Of a stretch of DNA of 64,000 bases, positions 41,441-48,215 are shown piece by piece (position 1 is the stretch's first letter; each line of letters begins with the position of its first letter). Source of the DNA: a virus; IMG/VR virus record IMGVR_UViG_3300037852_000055, positions 1-64,000 of that record; one strand, written 5' to 3'. A program made the position numbers and the translations under genes. The notes beneath the pieces are model-generated. The model was not told the DNA's origin. It was given only the letters and a program-made list of their open reading frames with translations, and ran no database searches.

Positions 41441-41523
41441 GGTTCTCCTTTTCTCTCTGGGCAACAAAGGCTTTACCCGATGCAATTACCCTATGGATAA
41501 ATGCAAGGTTTAGTTTAATGGGT

Positions 41524-41805
41524 TTAGTAGGCTTCAATTTTGAACCCATACTTTTTCATATCATCTGGGTAAGTAGCAGCAAAAAATTGCTGTGCAGGAA
41601 GGGACAATTGACTCCACGTAGTATCTGGGTCTGCTTCGATATTGTCAAAGTCAATTATATCAGCTTGCCCTGTGTTCAATAGGTCTACCTGAGCATTGCC
41701 AACGTATTGCACTGTGCCACCATCTACAACTACAAAGAATGGCCCAAGGTTTGCCAAGGTTTCCTTAGTAGCATCACGCTCAAGTTTGTCGTTACGTCTT
41801 GTCAT
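41524..41805 (-). CDS. Hypothetical acidic protein (93 aa)
   Basis: Start 41805 behind AAGGGG (6 nt); 41880 is an alternative coupled start. GPFFVVVDGGTVQYVGNAQV then acidic stretch and QFFAATYPDDMKKYG. Unknown. Confidence 0.6.
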   Translation of the reverse strand: MTRRNDKLERDATKETLANLGPFFVVVDGGTVQYVGNAQVDLLNTGQADIIDFDNIEADPDTTWSQLSLPAQQFFAATYPDDMKKYGFKIEAY

Positions 41806-41879
41806 TTGCTTCCCCTTTCCTAATGGTGATAAATTCCACGCTTTGTAGCCCCAAGACAACATAGAACCCAAGGTTTTCA

Positions 41880-42839
41880 TCACACCCCCAGCGTAGCAAT
41901 GTACGCATGAATTCTTGACACAACCATTGAACCTTCCCCGGCACTTGCAGCGATACGCTTGACCGACCCTGAGCGTATGTCTCCTGCGGCAAATACCCCT
42001 AGGCATGAAGTCTGGTAATCACTGGTGTTTATAAACCCTAGGGAATCCAGTTCACATGCCCCCTGTAACCAAGCAGTCCTAGGAATAGCCCCAATAAATA
42101 CAAAGAGTCCATCTGTTTTCACTGTAGTTGCCTTGTCTTCCGAAGGCAAAGCATGGCTGTTGATTGTGATTGACTGCAAAACTTCACCGTTACCTGTAGC
42201 AGAGGTAACCTCTGAGTCAAGCAACACGGTGATGTTCTTGGTCTGCTCAATGCGTGCCAGTAGATAAGCACTCAGGTTAGTTCCCAAGGAAGTCGAGCGT
42301 ACAACTAAGCTTACTCGCTCAGCAAACTTAGCTAACCACAAAGCAGCTTGCCCTGCGCTATTAGCCCCACCCACTACAGTTACTTTCTTGTCCTTGAATT
42401 CATAAGCAGAGTCCATATTTAACCCATAGAACACACCCTTGTGAATGTATTCTTCAACACCTGGGGCTTCCAGTTTACGCCACTGCAATCCCTGAGCCAA
42501 CAACACAGCTTTGCCAATGATCTTTGAGTCGTTGCTCAATGACACAGTGCGGTAGTGACCGTCTATAGTCAATCCTGTGGCATTAACCCCGGTAATAAAC
42601 TTGGCACCAAAACGTTTGGCTTGGGTATATGCTCTGGACATTAATTGCGGCCCCGTAAGTCCATTGGGAAACCCAAGGTAGTTTTCGATGCGCGATGAAT
42701 GCTTTGCTTGTCCTCCTACTTTGTCTTCTGCTTCGATTACTACAGTAGATATACCCTCGCTTGCAGAGTTCATTGCTGCGGAAAGCCCTGCTGGGCCTGC
42801 GCCAACAATTACCAGATCAGCAAATTGCATAGGTGTCAT
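41880..42839 (-). CDS. Thioredoxin-reductase-like FAD oxidoreductase lacking the CxxC motif
   Basis: 319 residues. FAD-binding GAGPAGLSAA and ASEGISTVVIEAE at the N-terminus, NADPH-binding VVGGANSAGQAALWLA, and GVFAAGDIRSGSVKRIAASAGEGSM at the C-terminus. Where thioredoxin reductase has CATC, this protein reads YGLNM, so no redox disulfide is present. The NSAGQAA and GSVKRIAA variants match a side branch of the family often fused to cNMP-binding domains in bacteria. Electron acceptor unknown. Confidence 0.85.
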   Translation of the reverse strand: MTPMQFADLVIVGAGPAGLSAAMNSASEGISTVVIEAEDKVGGQAKHSSRIENYLGFPNGLTGPQLMSRAYTQAKRFGAKFITGVNATGLTIDGHYRTVSLSNDSKIIGKAVLLAQGLQWRKLEAPGVEEYIHKGVFYGLNMDSAYEFKDKKVTVVGGANSAGQAALWLAKFAERVSLVVRSTSLGTNLSAYLLARIEQTKNITVLLDSEVTSATGNGEVLQSITINSHALPSEDKATTVKTDGLFVFIGAIPRTAWLQGACELDSLGFINTSDYQTSCLGVFAAGDIRSGSVKRIAASAGEGSMVVSRIHAYIATLGV

Positions 42840-43300
42840 AGGGTAGCTGGTTCAATTGCTTTGATGTACTTAGGCTCCACGGTACAGCGGCACACATAGC
42901 CATTGTAGTCACTGTTATCCCCTTCAAAGGCGCTGGCTAATGCAAGTGGTATATCAAAAGCTATTACTACAGGTTCTTCTTTGCACTTACAGGAGTCACC
43001 AAACTTAATAAACTCACTGCCATAAGTAGGGTGAACTAGTTTATCTCCCTTGCTGGCCATTTCATATTCTGCCCTAAACACAGCATACCCCGTAGCTGCC
43101 AGTTTATCCTTGGTAACATATACAAAAGGCTCTTGTTCAGATGGGTAATCTTTCCATCGCCGCCGTTCATTCTCAATTCCAAAGAACATGCTAAGCATAT
43201 CATGGGCACTCATATCATAGACGTATTCACGGTGAGGCACTAGGCCTTCACGTTGAATTGCCTCGGCTCTACGCTTTGTAGTTCCATGGTAATAAAGCAC
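42836..43300 (-). CDS. ADP-ribosyltransferase-fold protein (Tpt1/ART-like)
   Basis: 154 residues. Start at GTG 43300 (AAGGAG, 6 nt) places LYYHGTTKRRAEAIQREGL at the very N-terminus. This motif (His in Y-H-G-T) followed by a VYVTKD segment and a beta-rich end is typical of ART-superfamily proteins, which use NAD. A Glu or acidic residue of the H-Y-E triad could not be fixed by eye. Could modify host proteins or nucleic acids. Couples to the flavoprotein by 4 bp. Confidence 0.55.
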   Translation of the reverse strand: MLYYHGTTKRRAEAIQREGLVPHREYVYDMSAHDMLSMFFGIENERRRWKDYPSEQEPFVYVTKDKLAATGYAVFRAEYEMASKGDKLVHPTYGSEFIKFGDSCKCKEEPVVIAFDIPLALASAFEGDNSDYNGYVCRCTVEPKYIKAIEPATL

Positions 43301-43311
43301 TGGTTTCTCCT

Positions 43312-43401
43312 TTAGTGAATGTAAATCAAACCCACTGCGAACACTGTGAACCACAGGGCAACCACAAGGGCTGCAAGGAAAGTTTTGAATTGGTTATACA
43401 T
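43312..43401 (-). CDS. Tiny single-helix membrane peptide (29 aa)
   Basis: MYNQFKTFLAALVVALWFTV...; almost entirely one membrane helix. Lies tightly between two genes; its stop is followed by the AAGGAG of the ART-like gene. Confidence 0.5.
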   Translation of the reverse strand: MYNQFKTFLAALVVALWFTVFAVGLIYIH

Positions 43402-43405
43402 GGGC

Positions 43406-43777
43406 CTAATACCTCACTCTGGTATCGGTAAATGCCGTGGTCAAAGCTTGGGCAGCATGACGTTTAATGCTGTTCATACATTTTGACAATGCTGGCCCTA
43501 CTTCCATGTGGCACGCACTGAAATCTACAGGTACAGCCATTGTAACCTCGGGCTTGTGCGTTAAAGCTTCAAAACTGTCCTGTGGGTTACTCATGTAGTT
43601 TGCATACCACTCTGGCCAGTTTTCGTCTTTGCCATGAGCCTGTTCGTATACGTGGTGAGCATCAGCGGCCTTACGCATGGCTTGTGCCAATTCATCAACA
43701 GATTCAAATACAACATGCTTATGCCCTGCATGTGCCGAAGGTACGTTGCTTGTAAATTTAGTCAACCAAGTAAACAT
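43406..43777 (-). CDS. Hypothetical His-rich protein (123 aa)
   Basis: MFTWLTKFTSNVPSAHAGHK..., helical centre with HHVYEQAHGKDENWPEWYANYM. GGAGGG lies ahead of the start. First gene after a 153-bp non-coding gap. Unknown. Confidence 0.6.
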   Translation of the reverse strand: MFTWLTKFTSNVPSAHAGHKHVVFESVDELAQAMRKAADAHHVYEQAHGKDENWPEWYANYMSNPQDSFEALTHKPEVTMAVPVDFSACHMEVGPALSKCMNSIKRHAAQALTTAFTDTRVRY

Positions 43778-43930
43778 AGTTAAATGCCCTCCGTCACCTA
43801 GGCATCATAAGGGCTGTGCCTTGTATTGCCATCGTCTGCACGCACTGAGTCAGGGAGAAAACCTAGTTACGCCTAGTGCAGCGGCAACTTGATACCTAGA
43901 TGACGCAGAGCATTCGCTCTGCGCTAATAG
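43778..43930 (-). other. Non-coding gap with perfect hairpin
   Basis: 153 bp without a frame. CGCAGAGC (43904-43911) and GCTCTGCG (43916-43923) form an 8-bp stem with a 4-nt loop 3' of the 89-aa gene. No U-tract follows, so it looks more like an RNA-processing or stability element than a terminator. Confidence 0.5.
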
Positions 43931-44200
43931 TTATTTGTTTCTTAAAATATCAAAAGCTTCTGCTATGCCATGTTTAGCAAAATCATCAGGTAACCCCGCT
44001 GCACGCATAATTTCTTTAGCAAGGTCTACAAACTTATCGTGCCAGAAGTTTGCAGAGTTAACTTGATCATCCACAAGTTTAATCAATTCTTTTCGACTCT
44101 CAAGGAAATACATATCCCCATACTTGAGTCTTCCTTTTTCAGCGGCGAAGTCAAACAGTTGGAAGGCATATTGTTTCTCTGTGAACTTGGTATCAAACAT
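43931..44200 (-). CDS. Hypothetical helical protein (89 aa)
   Basis: Start 44200 (MFDTKFTEKQYAFQL) behind AAAGGAGGAG. Helical throughout; LPDDFAKHGIAEAFDILRNK at the end. Unknown. Confidence 0.6.
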   Translation of the reverse strand: MFDTKFTEKQYAFQLFDFAAEKGRLKYGDMYFLESRKELIKLVDDQVNSANFWHDKFVDLAKEIMRAAGLPDDFAKHGIAEAFDILRNK

Positions 44201-44211
44201 AGACTCCTCCT

Positions 44212-44661
44212 TTAATACTTGCATGGTACAGGCCGTTGCCTGTTGTTCTGTTGCTCCACCAGCTTAAGCACTGGTTCTACATAGTCGCGTGCTACGTCTA
44301 TCTGAGGGTCAAGGTAGGTATCTCGGTAGGTTTTCGAGTCATTGTACGTGAGCACAGCTTTCTTGGTAACACGCACAGGTTTACGCTCAGACCAACGACA
44401 CTCTGCACCTAAGCCTTGTATATCTACAAAACCCCAAGGGGATTTAACAATTACATGCCCCGGTGTTTCTTGTTCATCCAACTCATCCTCAGTGAACAAA
44501 CCATATATCGGCCACTTGGTTTTCTCGTTCATTGCCAAGGCGAAACTGTGGCACTGTCCTCTGGTAAAAACCTTCTCTACTTCTTTGCTAAGAATACCCT
44601 TGGGAATTTGAGTTTCATAGTCTGTTCCAAATACCAAGTAAGTGACATTGCAGTATTCCAT
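44212..44661 (-). CDS. Small papain-fold-like protein with C-H-D pattern (149 aa)
   Basis: RGQCHSFALAMNEKTKWP, GHVIVKSPWGFVDIQG: Cys, His and Asp are spaced as in papain-fold hydrolases. The C-terminus is helical. A weak resemblance to the 124-aa gene at 39.4 kb suggests the same fold. Activity not shown. Confidence 0.5.
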   Translation of the reverse strand: MEYCNVTYLVFGTDYETQIPKGILSKEVEKVFTRGQCHSFALAMNEKTKWPIYGLFTEDELDEQETPGHVIVKSPWGFVDIQGLGAECRWSERKPVRVTKKAVLTYNDSKTYRDTYLDPQIDVARDYVEPVLKLVEQQNNRQRPVPCKY

Positions 44662-44664
44662 GGC

Positions 44665-44898
44665 TTACTCCTCTGGTGTATTCACGGTTACCTTACCGCG
44701 TTTGCTTGGGGGCAGACACTCGATTAAGTCCCCAAGGGTTAGGTCTTTGATCTTGAGCCTAGGCAATAGGTCACGAAGATCGTAAGGCGTCTGTTGCATC
44801 ACGGCATTGTCTGGGGATGCCCACAGTAGAAACTTGCCATCGTAGGTATACACAGTGCCTATCAGGTCTTGCAAGTGCTCAAGAATTGTCTTAGGCAT
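44665..44898 (-). CDS. Hypothetical protein (77 aa)
   Basis: Start 44898 (MPKTILEHLQDLIGTVY) fits CAGGG 4 nt upstream and a short overlap with the next gene. C-terminal LKIKDLTLGDLIECLPPSKR. Unknown. Confidence 0.6.
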   Translation of the reverse strand: MPKTILEHLQDLIGTVYTYDGKFLLWASPDNAVMQQTPYDLRDLLPRLKIKDLTLGDLIECLPPSKRGKVTVNTPEE

Positions 44899-45130
44899 AA
44901 TGCCCTGTTGCATCCGAGAGTGTATCCACGTTTTCTACCCTTGGGGCTAAGTACATGATCTGCTCAGGCGTAAGTTCCCCAGAGCACGCCTTGAGGTACG
45001 TTGCTTCGTTCATCCATTCCCGGTGGGAATTGTCATAGGACAAACCCTCGGATACCTCTAGTTCAGTGATAAGTGATTCGGCATCGTACACCCCAGAGCC
45101 GCACTCAGAAAAATCAACTCCGGCTCTCAC
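44891..45130 (-). CDS. Hypothetical acidic protein (79 aa)
   Basis: Acidic with Tyr and Ser; ITELEVSEGLSYDNSHREW. Overlaps the 41-aa gene by 4 bp. Unknown. Confidence 0.6.
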   Translation of the reverse strand: MRAGVDFSECGSGVYDAESLITELEVSEGLSYDNSHREWMNEATYLKACSGELTPEQIMYLAPRVENVDTLSDATGHYA

Positions 45131-45252
45131 TTAGCACCGCCTTTGGGTAATGCTTTGTACATTTCCTCGGTGAACATAACTTCCCCACGTTTACGCTTGG
45201 GCACAGTCTTGAGTGTTTCCCGGCGCTGCTTGTTGCTCAGTGGTTTCTTCAT
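45127..45252 (-). CDS. Small basic protein (41 aa)
   Basis: Start 45252 (MKKPLSNKQRRETLK) behind AAGGAG. Lys/Arg-rich N-half, compatible with nucleic-acid binding. Confidence 0.6.
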   Translation of the reverse strand: MKKPLSNKQRRETLKTVPKRKRGEVMFTEEMYKALPKGGAK

Positions 45253-45400
45253 TGGATTCTCCTTTAATTTCCATCGCTTTGTGTTGTTTGTGTCTTGGGC
45301 AATAACTACCGTCACCTGTTTTCCATAGACAACGGTTTACAGGGCAGAGCTTCCATGGATGATTCAGCTTGTCCTCGGCCACTTTGCTAGCGGTACTCAT
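45191..45400 (-). CDS. Small zinc-finger-like protein (69 aa)
   Basis: LCPVNRCLWKTGDGSYCPRHKQH is a C-x4-C-x8-C-x2-H pattern. The C-terminal 20 residues overlap the 41-aa gene in another frame. Confidence 0.55.
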   Translation of the reverse strand: MSTASKVAEDKLNHPWKLCPVNRCLWKTGDGSYCPRHKQHKAMEIKGESNEETTEQQAAPGNTQDCAQA

Positions 45401-45409
45401 TTGTCTACT

Positions 45410-45922
45410 CTACTTTCCTACTTTGACTGCATGGGCAATATGCAAACCATACTCCTTGATTTGATCCTCAGTGTATCCAGCAGCTTTGCCAATGGCTTTG
45501 TACTTCTTTTTCCACTCTGCAAACGTACGCACTTGGCAACCAATTGCCAGTTGACCATAAGCACAGTTTGTAATGCTGTGCTTAGTGCCCTGAATATACA
45601 GAGGTGATGTTGCCCAAGCATCGCCAAACACCTGAGCATTGCCATACACCCAAGCATTGCCATACACCCAAGCATTGCCATACACCCGAGCATAGCCATA
45701 CACCTGAGCATAGCCATACACCTGAGCATAGCCATACACCTGAGCATTGCCATACACCCAAGCATCGCCAAACACCTGAGCATTGCCATACACCTGAGCA
45801 TTGCCATACACCCGAGCATTTTCCCCAATAAAAGCTGTTTCCTCCACAGTGGCGGTATTAGCTACCCACCCGCCACCATTCTTATGCTGATGTTGTTCCT
45901 TTGGTTTTAGAAAAGTAATCAC
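45410..45922 (-). CDS. Hexapeptide-repeat (left-handed beta-helix) protein
   Basis: 170 residues from GTG behind GGGAGG. Residues 25-105 are about 13 repeats of the six-residue unit V-Y-G-N-A-Q (variants YGYA, FGDA), the signature of left-handed beta-helix proteins such as acyl/acetyltransferases, but without a catalytic loop here. C-terminal helical tail (TFAEWKKKYKAIGKAAGY). Similar repeat proteins are common in large phages; role unknown. Confidence 0.8.
   Translation of the reverse strand: MITFLKPKEQHQHKNGGGWVANTATVEETAFIGENARVYGNAQVYGNAQVFGDAWVYGNAQVYGYAQVYGYAQVYGYARVYGNAWVYGNAWVYGNAQVFGDAWATSPLYIQGTKHSITNCAYGQLAIGCQVRTFAEWKKKYKAIGKAAGYTEDQIKEYGLHIAHAVKVGK
45604..45830 (-). repeat. 18-bp tandem repeat array inside coding sequence
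   Basis: About 12 near-identical 18-bp units (plus-strand CATTGCCATACACCCGAG and variants), each encoding six residues. High nucleotide identity implies recent slippage or recombination and expected length variation. Confidence 0.85.
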
Positions 45923-46101
45923 TTTGTAACCTCCCAAATTTTCTCAGGGTACTCGCACTGCACTTAAGCCAACCATCTACGCCGGGGCTGATGCGTTGTT
46001 GTATCCTCCACTTAAATGCAGTACACGTCCTGAGGCGTTGTTCCCTCATACTACAGGCATTGGTTATTTGTTCTCTGTAGCAGTTGTACCCGTTCCTCAG
46101 G
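45923..46101 (-). other. Non-coding interval with two stem-loops
   Basis: ACTGCACTTAAG (45957-45968) pairs with CTTAAATGCAGT (46011-46022), 12 bp with one mismatch/wobble. CCTGAGG (46029-46035) pairs with CCTCAGG (46095-46101) around an inner CTACAG/CTGTAG stem (46051-46056 and 46075-46080). No open frame. Lies between a stop codon and the beta-helix gene. Confidence 0.5.
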
Positions 46102-46299
46102 CTAATTCACCTTGGCAATCAGGCCATCCTTCATTGTTACACTGGCAAACCACTTGCGCTGATAAGGGGAAGGCCCAACAACAGCAAAGGTGCCATTGTC
46201 TTTGTACTCAGGGCCAAAAAATCTTGTCTCAACATAGCGCAGTGCTTTACCAACAGATTCCTTCAAGGCTTTCTTAGTCGGATAGCTAGCTCCCATCAT
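46102..46299 (-). CDS. Small hypothetical protein (65 aa)
   Basis: Start at 46299 (MMGASYPTKKALKESVGKAL) has GGAGGG 7 nt upstream; an upstream Met at 46329 would cover that site. A 13-bp inverted-repeat arm (46313-46325) ends directly at the ribosome site. Mixed alpha/beta, FFGPEYKDNGTFAVVGPSPY. Unknown. Confidence 0.6.
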   Translation of the reverse strand: MMGASYPTKKALKESVGKALRYVETRFFGPEYKDNGTFAVVGPSPYQRKWFASVTMKDGLIAKVN

Positions 46300-46312
46300 T
46301 GTGATACCCTCC

Positions 46313-46385
46313 GTACACTCTGTAGCCAATCCACGAATGTCACGCGGCCACGTCTAGGAATTGTGCGTTTATCTACAGAGTGTAC
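46313..46385 (-). repeat. 13-bp inverted repeat beside a ribosome site
   Basis: GTACACTCTGTAG (46313-46325) and its exact complement (46373-46385), 47 nt apart. In the minus transcript the 3' arm touches GGAGGG of the 65-aa gene. The next hairpin (46384-46405) overlaps the 5' arm by two bases. Confidence 0.65.
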
Positions 46386-46405
46386 GCAAGGTATCACCCT
46401 TGCGT

Positions 46406-46569
46406 TACCAGTGCCATTGCGGAGTAATAGGATTAAGGTTTGCAGTTGTGCTCCCAGACACTACTCTGGTTTAGCTCCTAGCGTGGTAGTGTGTATACAT
46501 GCTAGGCTTATTTGGCTGCGTACAAACGGGACGTTATCCCGTTCCTACTACTCAGTAATGGCACTGGTA
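46406..46569 (-). repeat. Long stem element b (26-nt arms, 23 matching)
   Basis: Arms 46406-46431 and 46544-46569. Inside on the minus strand are three hairpins: AACGGGA/TCCCGTT, CCTAGC/GCTAGG and CCAGA/TCTGG, a cloverleaf-like plan. Confidence 0.6.
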
Positions 46570-46571
46570 TT

Positions 46572-46700
46572 CCTTAGCACTATGCTGAGTCTTACAGGAG
46601 TCGAACCTGTATCACGCACTCGCCCTGCTATGGGTACTTCTAGAGTGCTGCTAGTCCCCTATGATCTAGCCAAAGTTTAAGACTCAGCATAGTGCTAAGG
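46572..46700 (-). repeat. Long stem element c (23-bp perfect) with tRNA T-arm
   Basis: Arms 46572-46594 and 46678-46700 are perfectly complementary. On the minus strand the last 7 bp of the stem act like an acceptor helix (GAGTCTT/AAGACTC) directly followed by ACAGG-TTCGACT-CCTGT (46610-46594), a textbook T-arm. Also CTAG/CTAG (D-arm position) and GCACTC/GAGTGC with a 21-nt loop. It does not fold as a normal tRNA and has no CCA. Confidence 0.65.
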
Positions 46701-46706
46701 GTAGTC

Positions 46707-46820
46707 ACCAGCACCTTAGTACTTAGCAGATACTTGGAAGGCTACACCGTACATTTTTAAGCACCTTCCGGTGCCGTGGTAGTGATACATCGAAGGTCTG
46801 CTAAGAATTAAAGTGCTGGT
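46707..46820. repeat. Long stem element d with flanking direct repeats
   Basis: 24-nt arms (46707-46730, 46797-46820; 21 matching), bracketed by GGTAGTC on both sides (46700-46706 and 46821-46827). The plan equals terminal inverted repeats plus a 7-bp target duplication, as in MITEs. Inside, GCACC-GGAA-GGTGC forms a GNRA-type hairpin on the minus strand. Confidence 0.5.
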
Positions 46821-47270
46821 GGTAGTCACCTTGCATTGGCATCTTATTGTACATGCTGGTAGGTTTCTCAGATGGGTCACTCGCGTCTATACTCCTAGGC
46901 ATTTTTCGGTTCATCCTGGGCACACAATGGACGGTTCACTCTGTCGTTCTCTTTGTCAGCTTGTACAAGACTTTGGACTGAGCCAATGCTTGTGGTGTCC
47001 TGCTTTATCCCCTGTCACTCTCTCGCGCAGTGGGAAGGTATATCAATCGTATACCTGTGATGTACGTTGCACAATACAGTCGCTTGGAGTGTGCCGTGTT
47101 TGCGGCCTAGCTGGTACTCAGGCGATTACACAGCCTTGTCCCATGCTCCATGCCCGGTTTGTGCCCGGTTCATCCTCTGCCGTATCTTGATACCAGAGTG
47201 ACAATCACGCCCTGTCACCACGATGTAGCCTTTGCGTTCTGGCCTCAACGGTTTAATTGTTGGAATGCGT

Positions 47271-47352
47271 ACCGTCCGGTAATGGCGCTCTGTACGCTAT
47301 CAGTTCGGCTATCCGTGGAACCGTCCGCTAAGGGCGCTCTGTCCACTATCGG
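47271..47352. repeat. Imperfect 33-nt direct repeat
   Basis: 47271-47303 and 47320-47352 share ACCGTCCG-TAA-GGCGCTCTGT and a CTATC end with about five differences, offset 49 nt. Confidence 0.6.
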
Positions 47353-47468
47353 CTTACCCGCCGAACGTGAAGCTAGACTAGTGGAATAGCAAACCATTGT
47401 CAACCACAAAATGTAGTGGTCTAATCTTTGGGCATATACAATGGGTTGTGTCTTTGTTGAAACCAATG

Positions 47469-47493
47469 AAAAACCCCGGCACGGATGCCGGGG
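47469..47493 (-). terminator. Intrinsic terminator, minus strand
   Basis: CCCCGGC (47474-47480) and GCCGGGG (47487-47493) form a strong stem followed on the minus strand by TTTTTC. It ends transcripts of the 47.5-49.2 kb genes just before the structured RNA region. Confidence 0.85.
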
Positions 47494-47512
47494 CTGATCC
47501 AAAGTGCAGTCC

Positions 47513-47683
47513 CTAGTCCCTGAGCAATTCCCATACCCTACGGTCACCTTCAGAGTATGGGACAATGTATTTCACGCAACCCGGTGTCACTTCTCCACGC
47601 TCCACTGGAATGTGTGTGTGTGTACGCTTGAGTTTCGCTGTGTATGGTTCCTTACCTTCTGTTGTGTGTACGATCTCTAGCAT
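47513..47683 (-). CDS. Small hypothetical protein (56 aa)
   Basis: MLEIVHTTEGKEPYTAKLKR... with GGGAGG 5 nt before ATG. Beta-rich. Last gene before the terminator. Confidence 0.65.
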   Translation of the reverse strand: MLEIVHTTEGKEPYTAKLKRTHTHIPVERGEVTPGCVKYIVPYSEGDRRVWELLRD

Positions 47684-47706
47684 GGTTTCCTCCCGGCGTT
47701 ATGCGC

Positions 47707-47925
47707 CTATTGTAATACCGCGTATACCCTTGAGTAACGCGGTGCTGGTGTCTTGGCTGTGCTAGGCACTTCCACAGGTGTCCCCGGCAGTTCCCTAGCT
47801 TTGGCTACGGTTTCGGCAATGTCCTGGTCTATGACTTCCAAGACGTGTGCCGTGGTTCGCGCTATGCGTACACCCTGGGAGTGAACGTCATAGGTGTCAA
47901 GGCCTATGCGGGTGATGGTTGTCAT
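47707..47925 (-). CDS. Small hypothetical protein (72 aa)
   Basis: MTTITRIGLDTYDVHSQGVR...; one-base overlap with the upstream stop. Unknown. Confidence 0.6.
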   Translation of the reverse strand: MTTITRIGLDTYDVHSQGVRIARTTAHVLEVIDQDIAETVAKARELPGTPVEVPSTAKTPAPRYSRVYAVLQ

Positions 47926-48215
47926 TAGAGTAAGTCCAAGTGGTCACTGCCGCACCGATTGCAAAGCCATCCGGCTTCGCCATCAGCCTCGTCAAAAGCC
48001 ACTAGTTCAAAAGCAGGGTTCAGGTCATTGTTGAGTGTGCCGTTGCCACAGTCCTTGCATACGCCTTGCAGTGGCAGGGGTTCATTCTCATCTATTAACG
48101 CATAGACTGTGGCTGCATACGCATCATCATCTACAATGTGTCCTACAGCTTCGCTCCATTCTGCCTCAGTGATTCTCTCACCTTGAGGGTTCCTGTAAAT
48201 ACCGTCCTCTGACAT
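47925..48215 (-). CDS. Zinc-ribbon protein (96 aa)
   Basis: Start 48215 (MSEDGIYRNPQGERIT) with GGAG 9 nt upstream. C-terminal CKDCGNGTL ... WLCNRCGSDHL is a two-CxxC zinc ribbon. Acidic otherwise. Confidence 0.65.
   Translation of the reverse strand: MSEDGIYRNPQGERITEAEWSEAVGHIVDDDAYAATVYALIDENEPLPLQGVCKDCGNGTLNNDLNPAFELVAFDEADGEAGWLCNRCGSDHLDLL

Larger units (their letters stand above)
46330..47465 (-). ncRNA. Candidate large structured non-coding RNA region
   Basis: About 1.1 kb with no convincing gene on either strand, bounded by the terminator at 47.47-47.49 kb and the 65-aa gene. From 46313 to 46820 five stems abut with 0-6 nt between: 46313-46385, ACGCAAGG/CCTTGCGT at 46384-46405, 46406-46569, 46572-46700 and 46707-46820. 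Further right are TCCACTA/TAGTGGA, GTGACA/TGTCAC, AGGTATA/TATACCT (47036-47056) and a 33-nt direct repeat. Scale and density recall large phage RNAs such as GOLLD or ROOL, but no identity is claimed. Transcribed strand inferred from the tRNA-like T-arm and neighbours. Confidence 0.5.

Noticed and set aside
45604-45831. Plus-strand HTPEHC repeat frame, or a CRISPR-like array
   Set aside because: 18-bp units without spacers; it is the antisense of the hexapeptide-repeat gene. No CRISPR array was found anywhere.
46084-46680. 198-codon plus-strand frame
   Set aside because: Runs across a coding gene and three long stems; no promoter or ribosome site.
46572-46700. Normal tRNA on the minus strand
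   Set aside because: T-arm and acceptor fit, but 68 nt instead of about 41 separate acceptor and T-arm, no standard anticodon arm forms, and CCA is absent.
47245-47565. 106-codon minus-strand frame
   Set aside because: Would read through the strong terminator at 47.47 kb and overlaps the better-supported 56-aa gene.
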